Notes: generated by a model from the sequence alone, not told the origin. DNA of 64,000 bases from Thiorhodovibrio winogradskyi (GCF_036208045.1 NZ_CP121472.1:3731531-3795530); one strand, 5' to 3'. Shown: positions 1 to 9,686, counted from the stretch's first letter. A program made the numbers and translations.

Positions 1-1169
1 GCTCCCCGCGTCCAGGGCCTTGCGCAACATGACCAGGTAGGCCGCCAGATAGCGGCGCCGCGCCGGGTCCCGGACCTCGCCATCAAGGTCGATCCGATCA
101 TCGAAGGCGGCGCCGTTTTCGGTCACATAGACCGGTGGATTGCGGTAGCGTTCGCGCAACCAGGTCAGGGTGGCGAGAAAGCTCTGCGGATAGATCTCCC
201 AGTCCATGTCGGTGTAGCGGACCTTCGGGTCTTCGCGGGCGCCGACACGGAAGCCAAGGACCGGCGGCCAACCGCGCTTACGACGATGCGCGAGTAGTGG
301 TTGACGCCGATGAAGTCCACCGGCCGTGAGATCAGCGCCAAGTCCTCTGGCCTCATGCTGCGATTGAGAAGACCCATCAGGCGCCGTATCGAGCGCGGGT
401 AGCGACCGCGCAGGATCGGGTTGGCGAAGAACCGATTGGCCAAGCGATCGAGGCGCTCGGCGATCCACACATCTCGCCGGCGCTGCGGGAGCACCGGAAA
501 GAGGTTTAGTGCCGGGTCGACCCGCGCCCCGGGCACCTGGGCGCGCAGCGGCTCGAGGGCGGCGCCATGGGCGAGCAGCAGGTGATGCGCTGCCTGCATC
601 GCGCGCACCAGGTTACGTCGCCCGGGTGCATGCTGGCCAACCAGATAGCCGGCGGCCGTGACCGTCAGCGGTTCGTTAATCGTCACCCAGTCCTGTACGC
701 GGTCGCCCAGGCGGCGAGCGACTACCTCGGCGTAATCAGCAAAGCGCCAGGCCGTCTCCCGACGCTCCCAACCGCCGCGCTGCTCCTCGAACCACGGCAG
801 GTCCCAATGGTAGAGCGTCGCGAAGGGGCGAATCCCGCGGGCGAGCAGGCCGTCGACCAGGCGCTCGTAGAAATCGAGGCCGCGGTCATTAACCTGCCCT
901 GCTGGATCGGTCATCACGCGCGGCCAGGCGATCGAGAAACGATACGACTGCAGCGCGAGATTCGCCATCAGGTCCATGTCCTCGCCATAGCGGCGATAGT
1001 GCTCGCAGGCCACAGCGCCGTCGGTACCATCGGAGATCCGGTCCGGCCGTGCGGTGAAGCGATCCCAGATCGAGTCGACCTTGCCATCCGCCGTCGGCGA
1101 CCCTTCGATCTGGTAGGCAGAGGTCGCTGCCCCCCACAGCAACTGGTTGGGGAATTGCACATGCATCAT
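1..1169 (-). pseudogene. GH1 beta-glucosidase, frameshifted and cut by window edge
   Basis: Glycoside hydrolase family 1, which hydrolyses beta-glucosides by a retaining mechanism. Reading down from 1169, the N-terminal part shows the family start (LLWGAATSAYQIEG) and the acid/base glutamate in TINEP. The first frame goes on to VDFIGVNHYSRIVV and then turns into nonsense. In a second frame, from about position 240 down to 1, the protein resumes with YTDMDWEIYPQ and the nucleophile motif YVTENGA, so both catalytic glutamates exist but in different frames. The frame change lies at roughly 235-260. The C-terminus runs off the left end of the window. Either a real pseudogene or a single-base sequence error. 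The neighbouring sugar genes at 9.8-18 kb are also decayed, which favours a real lesion. Confidence 0.88.
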
Positions 1170-1438
1170 CGGACTCCTGACTGTCGGTTTCTCGAAAGTA
1201 TGCTTATTGGCGCTATGGCAGCCCCTGGCAAGAGGGTCAGTTCGGATGCGATCCTGGCGCCGAGGTCAACTGCATTTTGGATCCGAGCACATGCGCAATC
1301 GACATCATCAAGGCAAATGATATCGCGATGTTGCGTTCTGGCCCAGATCTCTCCCATGTACCGATTTCAATATCACTGACGCAGAAACCCTGCGATAATC
1401 GACGCTAAAGTCGCGAAGAGAAGCATTTTCAGACACTC

Positions 1439-2731
1439 ATGCTGATCGAATTTCGGGTCGAGAATCATCGCTCCCTGCGAGATGAGCAGGTCCTGACCAT
1501 GCAGGCAGGCTCCGAGGCCAACAACCAGGATCAGCGTCCCCGCAAGATCGAGGGCATCCGCAAGCCCCTGTTGCCCGCCGCCGCCATCTATGGGGCCAAT
1601 GCGAGTGGCAAGAGCAATGTCCTTTCGGCACTTGGCTTCATGCGCGACGCTGTCATCCACTCGCACCGTGCATGGTCGCCAGAGGAGGAGGTTCCACGAG
1701 ATCCCTTCGGCTGGGGACCCAAGGCTGCGGAGCCATCATTCTTCGAGGTGTCCTTCCTGGCCGAAGGCATTCGATACCAGTACGGCTTTGTTGCTAACGA
1801 CGAGCGATTCCTCGAAGAGTGGCTCTACGCTTGGCCTCAGGGTCGCAAGCAGACCTGGTTCGAGCGCGACGGCGACGCTTATGCGTTCGGCGACAACCTG
1901 AAAGGCGAGAACCAGCTGGTCACGGAAGTCACCCGACCCAATGCCCTGTTCGTGTCATCGGCGGTGCAGCTGCGCCATCACCAGCTCCAACCGATTTATC
2001 GCTGGTTCCGCGGCTTGCAAACGATCAATATCGAGCGCCGCAAGACGTTCCCGTTGTTCGGCGCGCCTTTCGATCCGATTGTGCGCAAACTAATCGAGGA
2101 GAAGGAGAAGGAGAAGGAGAACAAGCCCGAGCATTCGAATCTTGGCGATATCATCGGGATGCTGCAGGCGGCAGATACGGGTATTACTGATATCAGGCTC
2201 GCATCCACGGACGAAGGAATCGCTGCCAATGGGACCCGCTCGGGAAGACCGGAGCGCAGGCGCGTCCTCCTCCGGCACGACACCGAGTGCGAAGACGCAT
2301 GGCTCCCCCTGGAAGCCGAATCCCAAGGCACTCGCACACTCTATCGGGTCGGTCCAATCGTGCTCGAGCTTCTGCGCAGTGGCGGACTGCTCCTGGTCGA
2401 CGAACTGGAGGCCAGTCTCCACCCCGCGCTGGGGCGGCAGATCATTCAGCAGTTCAACGATCCGCGCACTAACCCTCGGCATGCCCAGATCCTCTTTACA
2501 ACCCACGATACGCATCTGCTCGGGGGCATGCTCGGGGACCCGCCACTGCGTCGCGATCAGGTGTGGTTGACCGAAAAGGCTGGCAATGGGGCTACTTCTG
2601 TCTATGCCCTGACCGATTACAAGCCGAGACCGTCGGAGAACCTGGAGCGCGGTTATCTGCAGGGACGCTACGGCGCCATCCCCTACCTCGGCGAGCTAAT
2701 TTCTCCCGATCCGGCAGCCAATGACGACTAA
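1439..2731 (+). CDS. AAA family ATPase, RloA / AbiLi-like
   Basis: A 430-residue ATPase of the AAA_15/AAA_21 group. The start MLIEFRVENHRSLRDE is typical of these OLD/SMC-like N-termini. The Walker A is IYGANASGKSN (about residues 51-61), and the C-terminal part carries GGLLLVDELEASLHP (Walker B) followed by TTHDTHLL, the switch histidine region. The next gene overlaps its stop by 11 bases and encodes an RloB-type protein, the standard partner. Such ATPase-RloB pairs correspond to AbiL/RloAB loci linked to phage defence and to restriction systems; the function here is inferred from family and pairing. Near residue 222 there is a Glu-Lys run coded by a GAGAAG hexamer repeat (about 2098-2120). 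Confidence 0.85.
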   Translation: MLIEFRVENHRSLRDEQVLTMQAGSEANNQDQRPRKIEGIRKPLLPAAAIYGANASGKSNVLSALGFMRDAVIHSHRAWSPEEEVPRDPFGWGPKAAEPSFFEVSFLAEGIRYQYGFVANDERFLEEWLYAWPQGRKQTWFERDGDAYAFGDNLKGENQLVTEVTRPNALFVSSAVQLRHHQLQPIYRWFRGLQTINIERRKTFPLFGAPFDPIVRKLIEEKEKEKENKPEHSNLGDIIGMLQAADTGITDIRLASTDEGIAANGTRSGRPERRRVLLRHDTECEDAWLPLEAESQGTRTLYRVGPIVLELLRSGGLLLVDELEASLHPALGRQIIQQFNDPRTNPRHAQILFTTHDTHLLGGMLGDPPLRRDQVWLTEKAGNGATSVYALTDYKPRPSENLERGYLQGRYGAIPYLGELISPDPAANDD

Positions 2732-3356
2732 GCGACGCGAGCGCGAGCGCCGACCGGCGCGGCGGACAGCAACACGGTAGCCGAAACGTCGGCTCTTGGT
2801 TGTTTGCGAAGGCGAGGTGACGGAGCCCCAGTACCTCCGGGGACTCGAGCGCTGGGTCAGGAACAACACCATCGAGATCAAAATCTCGGATAAGCACGGG
2901 GTGCCACTCACGTTGGTCAAGCAGGCGGTCGAGCTGAAGGAATCGGCCGACAGGCAGGCAAGGAGAGAAAAAGACGGATTCCTGGCTTATGACGAAGTCT
3001 GGTGCGTCTTCGATATCGACGAGCACCCGGCGGTGAACGATGCGCGTCAGCTGGCCCAAGCCTACGACATCGATCTCGCCGTCTCGAATCCCTGCTTCGA
3101 GCTCTGGATTCTGCTCCATGTCCGAGAGAGTCCGGGGGCGCGCCACCGTTACGACTTGCTTGGACTCGTCGCCGAGAAGCTCCCCGGGTATCACAAGCAT
3201 CTTCGATTCGACGATCTGGCCAGCGGCGTGGAAGACGCAGAACGTCGAGCAAGGGCGCTTCAAACGCAAGCCGACGAAGAAGGCGAGCCCCACCGCAATC
3301 CAACCACCGGCGTGTACCGTCTAACCGAATCGATCACTCGCAAGCGTTGCGGTTGA
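2721..3356 (+). pseudogene. RloB / AbiLii-like protein with in-frame amber codon
   Basis: RloB family protein, a TOPRIM-like domain thought to act with the upstream ATPase. The ATG at 2721 overlaps the ATPase stop and opens a basic N-terminus (MTTKRRERERRPARR), as usual for RloB, but a TAG at 2778-2780 interrupts the frame after 19 codons. The same frame then continues with RLLVVCEGEVTEPQYLRGL, the conserved acidic RloB start, and on through VFDIDEHP and AVSNPCFELWILLH to a normal ending near RNPTTGVYRL. Re-initiation at the TTG at 2796 could still give a 186-residue protein with the conserved core, so function may not be lost. Otherwise full-length for the family. Confidence 0.8.
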
Positions 3357-3578
3357 GTCCTAAGTACCGCGTTTCACGATAATTTGCGGTCTGTTTCGTT
3401 GTCTTGGTGGTAGCGGCAAGAACCTGCATGTCGCAAAATTCACTGAAACGGGGTACCAGGGTAAACTGCGCTGAACACATAGTTACCCATGGATACATAG
3501 ACGCGGTTGGGATCATCCGGGATCGGGGGCGCCCTGTGCCGGTTTTCCCTCGAAGCCGAGCACTTGAATCGGCTGTCT

Positions 3579-5022
3579 CTATTGAGGGGGATCGCCGGCG
3601 GCGGCCGCGCCCTGATGGGCGTGCTCGCTGAGCTGCCGACAGTCTGCCAACGCTTGTCGCAGCTCGGCCAGCGGCGCCACGTCGGTGGCCACGGCATCCT
3701 GGCGCACCGCCTGCCGCAAGGCATGGACGTGACGCCTTGCCCCAACGCTGATCAGCGGTCGCGCGGCGGCCGCGAGCGCCACGCTGGCAAGGACGCCACC
3801 GGCGATTAGCGCGAACGGCCAAGTGATCTCGCCAAGCAGCGCCGGCGTCGGCACCGGCGGCAGCCCGAGCCACTCCGGCAGGCCGCGGCCGGCGAGCCAG
3901 ACGAAGCCAAACGCTGCAACCATCTCCGACGCCAGGCGCAACCGCCGCACCCCGCTCCACCAGCGCCGCGGCGACGGCTCGAGCGGCAGCTCCGCCAGCC
4001 GCTGCCGCAGATCCTCGGTCAGCGCTGCCGCCGCCGAGGCCGCCTGTTGGCGCACTCGGCTGGCCGCCGGCTCGGGCAGCTGGTCCGCCGCCACGGAGAC
4101 CGCTTCAAGCAGACCCTGGCGAACCCGCGGCTCGGCCACCGAGGGCCGCGGCGGCTCCTGGCCTTGCCGAGGCTCCTCAGTCGGACGCCAAAATCGGCGG
4201 GCAACGGCACGGCCGAGCAACCTCCGCAGTGGCGAGCCGGTCGATATGGTTCAGCACCACCAGCAGCACCTCTGCGTGATGGGCCAGGCGGGCGAAATAG
4301 TGTTCGTGCGCCAAGGCCTGGCCGTACTTGAGCGGGTCCATCACCCAGAGCAGCAGATCGCAGCGCTCGATCAGTCGCTCCGCCACCCGCGCATGCTCCC
4401 GGACCGTGGAATCCACGTCCGGCAGATCCAGCAGCACCGCGCCCCGCAGCGGCGCCAGCATTCCGTCGGCGGGCAGCGGATGGCGCTCCTCGACCCGCAG
4501 CCAGTCGAGCAGTGGCTCGGCGCCGGTGGCATCGCCGATCGGCACTGCCTGCGCTCGCTCGGTGGCGGGCCGGCGCACCCCTTTCGTGTACGGTGTCTGC
4601 CCGACGAGTGCGTTGACCAGGGAGGACTTGCCGGTGCCGCCCGCGACGGCGACCACGACATGGTCGCGCGAGTGGGCCAGACGCTGCCGCGCGCGCTCGC
4701 GCAGTGCTGTCATCTCGTCGATCAGCGCCGACGGCAGCTGTCCGGCGCCCAGGGCTTCGAGCGTCTCCAAGGGGTCGAGCACGGCGCTGCCGGCCAAGGT
4801 ATTGGCCAGGGTCGATTTGCCGGCGCCCGTGCCCCCGGCGACGACCACTAGCAGGGGTTCGTCCTCCCGCTCAAGGTGGCCCATCAGGCCATCGATACGG
4901 CGCGGGAGACGCTCCCAAAGTGGGAGCCAGGGCGCGTCGCGGCGCCGGCCCGCATCACCATCCAGGGCGAGCAGCTCGTCGCGCAGGGCCTGAAGCATTT
5001 GCCGGAGTGCTTGGTGCTTCAT
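3579..5022 (-). pseudogene. Dynamin-like GTPase, fused by deletion and frameshifted
   Basis: Remnant of the paired dynamin-like/YfjP-type GTPases often found as two adjacent genes. From the ATG at 5022 the protein has a first P-loop (VVVAGGTGAGKST, about residues 59-71), then about 55 residues later a second one (VVVAVAGGTGKSS) that lacks two residues of the usual GxxGxGKS loop. The G3-like LLDLPDVDSTV and G4-like VVLNHIDRL follow, after which the frame is lost at about 4180-4220. A second frame (4220 to 3579) carries the normal C-terminal half with two hydrophobic segments (MVAAFGFVWLAGRGL and ALIAGGVLASVALAAAA). Two N-terminal P-loops so close together are best explained by a deletion joining the N-terminus of the first gene to the second gene. 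I do not expect a working GTPase. Confidence 0.75.
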
Positions 5023-5455
5023 GTCAGGATGATACTCAATCTTCTGAATTGTCGGATGGCCGAAGGGCTCGCGGCTCGGCTCGCGAACTTCGACTCCTGG
5101 TGTATTTGCCGACCCGCGGTGGTGCATTTGCCCAACCGCGGGGGCAATGCCCCCGAAATCCCGCCGCAACGGCTGTCCCTGTTGCGCTGCCGAGCCGCTC
5201 GCGCGCTTCGCTCAGCCACGGCTCTCTTCAATCACGGTTCTGCGTGGTGGCGCCAATGGCGTGGCGGCGACCATGGCATCAGTCACCGCCATGGACCGCT
5301 CGCTCAATCGCGGCCGGTTCCAGGCGCACCGCCTGATCCCTAAACTCTTGGCAAAAAACTTGCTTTATCTTAGCTCCAAGGTCGAGCGCGCCAATGAGCG
5401 CAAAAAAAAAGTCCGGGCTTTGGCCCGGTTGAATCGCTAGCAAACCCGTGAGGAC
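5023..5455. other. Intergenic, 433 bp
   Basis: No gene with family features was seen. It holds a GC-rich inverted repeat near 5142-5156 (arms GGGGGC/GCCCCC, no T-run, so not a good terminator) and, at 5402-5428, a hairpin with a T-run on the minus strand (listed separately). A promoter for the BON gene probably lies in the AT-richer part at 5335-5400, but I could not assign -35/-10 boxes with confidence. Confidence 0.4.
5402..5428 (-). terminator. Rho-independent terminator, minus direction
   Basis: Arms CCGGGC and GCCCGG (5413-5428) around a four-base loop, flanked by nine A residues at 5402-5410, i.e. nine U in a minus-strand transcript. The shape is that of an intrinsic terminator for transcription leftwards, although no minus-strand gene lies immediately to its right. 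It may block antisense transcription from the BON/pldA side into the GTPase gene. Confidence 0.55.
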
Positions 5456-5887
5456 ATGATGATCACTCAACTTCCAACACCTTGGCGCAAACCAGTCCAT
5501 CAATCCACGAAAAGGCTCGTCTGGATACCCCTGGCGCTGGCGCTGATGCTTCAACCCAGCGCCAGGGTCCAGGCTGAAACGCCAACTGATGCAGCAATCG
5601 CCAGCAACGTCCGCCAAGAACTCGCGAATCATCCGGCCTTGGGCGATGAGCGCATCACCGTGGTCGTCCACAACGGCATCCTCGCGCTTTCAGGCTATGT
5701 CGATAGCCTCTACGAGCAAGCCGTCGCCGACACCGTCGCCAAGCGCGTCAATGGGGTACGCGCCGTCGACAACCAGCTCAGACGCCGCATTGAGACGCCT
5801 GCGCCCCTGGTCGTTGAGCCTGCCGCTGACCTCGATGCCGACGTTGATACCGGTCCAGATAGCCCAGTGGGGCCGGGCCTGCGCTGA
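5456..5887 (+). CDS. Secreted BON-domain protein
   Basis: 143 residues with an N-terminal signal peptide (basic start, hydrophobic LVWIPLALALML, cleavage probably after VQA-E) followed by one BON domain, about residues 43-105 (IASNVRQELANHP ... HNGILALSGYVDS ... NGVRAVDNQL). BON domains bind phospholipid membranes and occur in periplasmic stress proteins of the OsmY type. The C-terminal tail is acidic and low in complexity. The start has GAGG a few bases upstream; a second ATG follows directly at 5459. It precedes pldA by about 150 bases on the same strand, which would suit an envelope-related pair. Role inferred from domain and signal peptide only. Confidence 0.8.
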   Translation: MMITQLPTPWRKPVHQSTKRLVWIPLALALMLQPSARVQAETPTDAAIASNVRQELANHPALGDERITVVVHNGILALSGYVDSLYEQAVADTVAKRVNGVRAVDNQLRRRIETPAPLVVEPAADLDADVDTGPDSPVGPGLR

Positions 5888-6038
5888 AATCCTGTTGTCC
5901 GCTGGCGCACGACCGCCGCATTCAATTGATCAAGGATCCCTGCTTGATCGGTGACCGGAATCAGGCCCACAGCATCTGTCTGGTTCATAAGCGCGGAACC
6001 CGGAGCGAGATGAATTGCAACCCACAAGGAGCAGGCCA

Positions 6039-7115
6039 ATGAGCGGATCGATCAGGCTGAGGAAGACGATTTTGGCGTCGTCGCTTCTGAGTCTTTTATC
6101 TGTCGTGCTCCCCTCGCGGGCGGATGAAGCCAGGGCCACAACCGGCCTTGCCAACTGTGCGCGCATCGCCAATGCCGATGTGCGACTCCAGTGTTTTGAC
6201 GCTCTCGCGGCCCGCGGCAACCGGGTTGGCGATGGCCCCTTGGAGCCGACACGACAGTCGAGCCCTCCTGTCGCCAGGGACGCCGACAGCACGCAGGCCC
6301 TGGATCTGGCCTCGGCAACCGACGCAAGGGTTGCCGAGCCGCTGGCACCACAGCCGCGTCCTTCCCTGAGCCTGCTTCCCTACCGGAAGAACTACATTCT
6401 GCCGGTGAGTTACAACGCCAATGTCAACGAGAACTTGCCGAGGGAGCCAACCTTGGACCTGCCGCTGTTCGGTGAAGGCGTCTTCGACAACGTGGAAATG
6501 AAGTTCCAGTTAAGCTTCGAGGTTCCATTGTGGACGAGGTTACTGAATCGTCCGCTTGATCTCTACTTTGGCTACACTCAGCTCGCGTTCTTCCAGGCGT
6601 ACAACCAGGAGTATTCGTCCCCGTTCCGCGAGACCAACTACGAGCCCGAGTTCGGTCTGCATTGGCGCCCGGATCTGCGGCTTGGCCTGGCCGGCTCACG
6701 CTGGCGGCTGACCTCGGTCCGAGCGGCGGCGAACCACCAGTCCAATGGTCGTTCGGAGCCGTTGTCGCGCAGCTGGAACCGCATCACTGGTGAGGCCAGC
6801 GTCGAGCGCGAGAACCTGTCGTTGGGACTCAGACTTTGGACGCTCCTCGGCAATCGTCCAGCGAACAACCCGGATATCACCGATTATCTCGGCTACGGCG
6901 AGCTACGGGGCCAATACGACGGCGACCGGCACCGTTTCGGGCTGATGGTACGCAATCCCAGTCGCCCCACTGTGCAGCTGGATTGGAGCTATCCCCTCAA
7001 TCAGCGGGTGCGCGTCTATGCGCAATACTTCAACGGCTATGGCGAGAGCCTGGCGGACTACAACCACAGCGTTAACCGCATCGGCGTGGGTTTCATGTTG
7101 GAAGATGGCGGATAA
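6039..7115 (+). CDS. pldA: Outer membrane phospholipase A1
   Basis: Outer-membrane phospholipase A (OMPLA), a beta-barrel that hydrolyses misplaced phospholipids in the outer leaflet. The start at 6039 follows AAGGAG with good spacing and opens a signal peptide (ILASSLLSLLSVVLPSRA). A divergent periplasmic stretch follows, then the barrel. Family signatures are clear: YTQLAFFQ, SPFRETNYEPE, and the catalytic segment NHQSNGRS (His and Ser of the triad, about residues 233-235) followed by SRSWNR holding the third residue, Asn. The end (NRIGVGFML) is typical of the last strand. Length 358 residues, somewhat longer than E. coli PldA because of the N-terminal segment. Intact. Confidence 0.92.
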   Translation: MSGSIRLRKTILASSLLSLLSVVLPSRADEARATTGLANCARIANADVRLQCFDALAARGNRVGDGPLEPTRQSSPPVARDADSTQALDLASATDARVAEPLAPQPRPSLSLLPYRKNYILPVSYNANVNENLPREPTLDLPLFGEGVFDNVEMKFQLSFEVPLWTRLLNRPLDLYFGYTQLAFFQAYNQEYSSPFRETNYEPEFGLHWRPDLRLGLAGSRWRLTSVRAAANHQSNGRSEPLSRSWNRITGEASVERENLSLGLRLWTLLGNRPANNPDITDYLGYGELRGQYDGDRHRFGLMVRNPSRPTVQLDWSYPLNQRVRVYAQYFNGYGESLADYNHSVNRIGVGFMLEDGG

Positions 7116-7193
7116 GTCCGTTCCTGGACGGCACAATTGAAGACTGAGCAGCCCGGCAAGCACTACCCGTTTACCACCAAGGAGAACAGCCCA

Positions 7194-7232
7194 ATGCCTG
7201 CAAAACAGTTGGCACAATTGGTGCTTTTATAA
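7194..7232 (+). CDS. Possible 12-residue leader ORF before ppsA
   Basis: A short frame (MPAKQLAQLVLL, then TAA) preceded by AAGGAG at 7179-7184 with good spacing, a stronger ribosome-binding site than many genes here. It ends about 50 bases before the ppsA start. It could be a translated leader, a relic of a longer gene, or chance. No attenuator hairpin was identified. Confidence 0.25.
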   Translation: MPAKQLAQLVLL

Positions 7233-7280
7233 GCCGGTGTAAACACCCAACCACTGGCACCTTCCACTGGAGGCCCCCTG

Positions 7281-9686
7281 ATGAACGATGGGACATTGAT
7301 TGCCTGGCTCGATGATCTCGGCAGCAAGGATGTCGCCCAAGTGGGCGGTAAGAACGCCTCGCTCGGCGAGATGATCCACCATCTCGGCGCCGAAGGCGTG
7401 CGCGTGCCGGGCGGCTTCGCGACCACCGCGCAGGCCTATCGGCAATTCCTGGCCGAGAACGATCTCGAGCCGCGCATCCGCGAGCTCGCCCAAGCCTTTG
7501 AGCGCGATGAGCGCCCGCTCAGCGAGATCGGCGAGCAGATCCGCGCCCTCTTCCTCGACGCCGAGATCCCCGAAGCCTTGGCCGATGCGGTGCGCGACGC
7601 CTACCAGGCGCTGGCCGAGCAGACTGGGCGCGATGAGCCCGATGTCGCGGTGCGCTCGAGCGCCACCGCCGAGGATCTGCCCGAGGCCAGCTTTGCCGGC
7701 CAGCAGGAGACCTTTCTCAACATCCGCGGCGCCGAGACCCTGCTCGACGCCATCCGGCGCTGCTTCGCGTCGCTCTACACCGACCGCGCCATCGCCTATC
7801 GGCAGGACAACGGCTTCGACCAACTGCAGGTCGCCCTGTCGGTCGGGGTTCAGCAAATGGTGCGCTCCGACAGCGGCAGCTCCGGGGTGATGTTCAGCAT
7901 CGACACCGACACCGGCTTCCCGCGCGCGGTGCTGATCAACGGCGCCTGGGGGCTGGGCGAGACGGTGGTGCAGGGCCTCGTCGATCCCGACGAATACCTG
8001 ATCTTCAAGCCGCTGTTGGAGGATCCATCGCTGACACCGATCATCGCGCGCCAGCCTGGTGGCAAGGCGCGGAAGATGGTCTATGCAGAGGCCGGCGGCG
8101 AAGAGCCAACGGTACTCACCGAGACCAGCGAGGACGAGCAGCGGGCGCTGGTGCTGAGTGATGCAGAGGTCCTGTCGCTGGCGCGCTGGGCGGTGACCAT
8201 CGAGGACCACTATGGCAAACCCATGGACATGGAATGGGCCAAGGATGGCGAGACCGGCGAGCTGTTCATCGTCCAGGCGCGACCCGAGACCGTGCACTCG
8301 CAGCGGGCCGAGGGCCTGCTCAAGACCTATCGGCTCGAGGCCAGTCCTGAGGAGGCCGGCGAGCCGCTGGTCAGCGGCTACGCGATCGGCGATGCCATCG
8401 CCGCCGGCAAGGTGTTCCGGCTCGATGACCCCGGCGAGAACGACCGCTTCGAGGACGGCGGCGTGCTGGTCACCGAGATGACCGATCCGGACTGGGTGCC
8501 GATCATGCGCCGCGCCGCCGCCATCGTCACCGACCACGGCGGGCGCACCTCGCACGCCGCTATCGTCAGCCGCGAGCTCGGTCTGCCGGCGATCGTCGGC
8601 GCCGGCCATGGCACCGAACGCCTCACCGACGGCGATGAGATCACGGTGTCCTGCGCCAGCGGCGAGACCGGGCGTGTCTACGCCGGGCGGATTCCGTTCG
8701 AGGCCGAGGAGATCAGCCTCGAGGACATCCCGAAGACGCAGACCAAGATCATGCTGAACATGGCCAACCCAGCGGCGGCGCTGCGCTGGTGGCCGCTGCC
8801 GAGCGATGGGGTTGGTCTGGCGCGGATGGAGTTCATCGTCAATCAGCACATCAAGATCCACCCGATGGCGCTGATCCGCCCAGAGGCGGTGGATGATGAG
8901 GATGCGAGCACGCAGATCGCCACGCTGACCGCCGGCTGGGAGGACCCAACTGAGTATTTCGTCGACCAGCTGGCGCGCGGCATTGCCCGGATCGCGGCTG
9001 GCAGCCATCCGCATCCAGTCATCGTGCGCATGAGCGACTTCAAGACCAACGAGTATGCGGACCTGATCGGCGGCCGCGCCTTCGAGCCGGTCGAGGCCAA
9101 TCCGATGCTCGGCTGGCGCGGCGCCAGTCGCTATTACAGTGAGGAGTACAAGGAAGGCTTCGCCCTGGAATGCCGGGCGATCCGCAAGGCGCGCGAGGAG
9201 ATCGGCTTCGACAACATCCTGGTGATGATCCCCTTCTGTCGCACGCCCTGGGAGGCCGACCGGGTGCTCGAGGTCATGGCCGAGCAGGGCTTGAAGCGGG
9301 GCGAGCGTGGGCTCGAGGTCTATGTGATGTGCGAGATCCCGGCGAACGTGATCCTGGCCCGAGACTTCGCCGCGCGCTTTGATGGTTTCTCGATCGGCAG
9401 CAATGACCTGACCCAGCTCGTGCTCGGCGTCGATCGCGACTCCGACCGCCTGGCGCATCTGTTCGATGAGCGCAACGATGCCGTGCGCCAGATGATCAGC
9501 TCGGTGATCGACGAAGCGCACCAGCGCGAGCGCAAGGTCGGGTTCTGCGGGCAGGCGCCGAGCGACCATCCGGATTTCGCCGCCTTCCTGGTGCGTGCCG
9601 GAATCGATTCGATCTCGGTCAATCCGGATAGCTTTCTGTCGGTCAAGCAGGCGGTCGCCGAGATCGAACGCACAGCCTCCGGCTGA
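7281..9686 (+). CDS. ppsA: Phosphoenolpyruvate synthase
   Basis: Pyruvate, water dikinase: makes PEP, AMP and phosphate from pyruvate and ATP, the entry to gluconeogenesis. 801 residues, close to the E. coli length. In order: the N-terminal ATP-binding domain (VGGKNASLGEM at the start, VRSSATAEDLPEASFAGQQ, about residues 125-145), the swivelling domain with catalytic histidine in GGRTSHAAIVSRELG (about residue 424), and the C-terminal PEP/pyruvate barrel (MLGWRGASRYY, IPFCRT, EIPANVILA, and FCGQAPSDHPDF with the acid/base Cys near residue 756). The ATG follows CTGGAGG. Intact. Its presence beside sugar-polymer genes fits gluconeogenic feeding of alpha-glucan and trehalose pools. Confidence 0.95.
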   Translation: MNDGTLIAWLDDLGSKDVAQVGGKNASLGEMIHHLGAEGVRVPGGFATTAQAYRQFLAENDLEPRIRELAQAFERDERPLSEIGEQIRALFLDAEIPEALADAVRDAYQALAEQTGRDEPDVAVRSSATAEDLPEASFAGQQETFLNIRGAETLLDAIRRCFASLYTDRAIAYRQDNGFDQLQVALSVGVQQMVRSDSGSSGVMFSIDTDTGFPRAVLINGAWGLGETVVQGLVDPDEYLIFKPLLEDPSLTPIIARQPGGKARKMVYAEAGGEEPTVLTETSEDEQRALVLSDAEVLSLARWAVTIEDHYGKPMDMEWAKDGETGELFIVQARPETVHSQRAEGLLKTYRLEASPEEAGEPLVSGYAIGDAIAAGKVFRLDDPGENDRFEDGGVLVTEMTDPDWVPIMRRAAAIVTDHGGRTSHAAIVSRELGLPAIVGAGHGTERLTDGDEITVSCASGETGRVYAGRIPFEAEEISLEDIPKTQTKIMLNMANPAAALRWWPLPSDGVGLARMEFIVNQHIKIHPMALIRPEAVDDEDASTQIATLTAGWEDPTEYFVDQLARGIARIAAGSHPHPVIVRMSDFKTNEYADLIGGRAFEPVEANPMLGWRGASRYYSEEYKEGFALECRAIRKAREEIGFDNILVMIPFCRTPWEADRVLEVMAEQGLKRGERGLEVYVMCEIPANVILARDFAARFDGFSIGSNDLTQLVLGVDRDSDRLAHLFDERNDAVRQMISSVIDEAHQRERKVGFCGQAPSDHPDFAAFLVRAGIDSISVNPDSFLSVKQAVAEIERTASG

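Noticed and set aside
5142-5156. Inverted repeat GGGGGC/GCCCCC as terminator
   Set aside because: Three-base loop and no T-run on either strand.
7227-9569. 780-codon open frame opposite ppsA
   Set aside because: Mirror frame of a strongly conserved GC-rich gene; composition is the complement of ppsA codons and has no family features.
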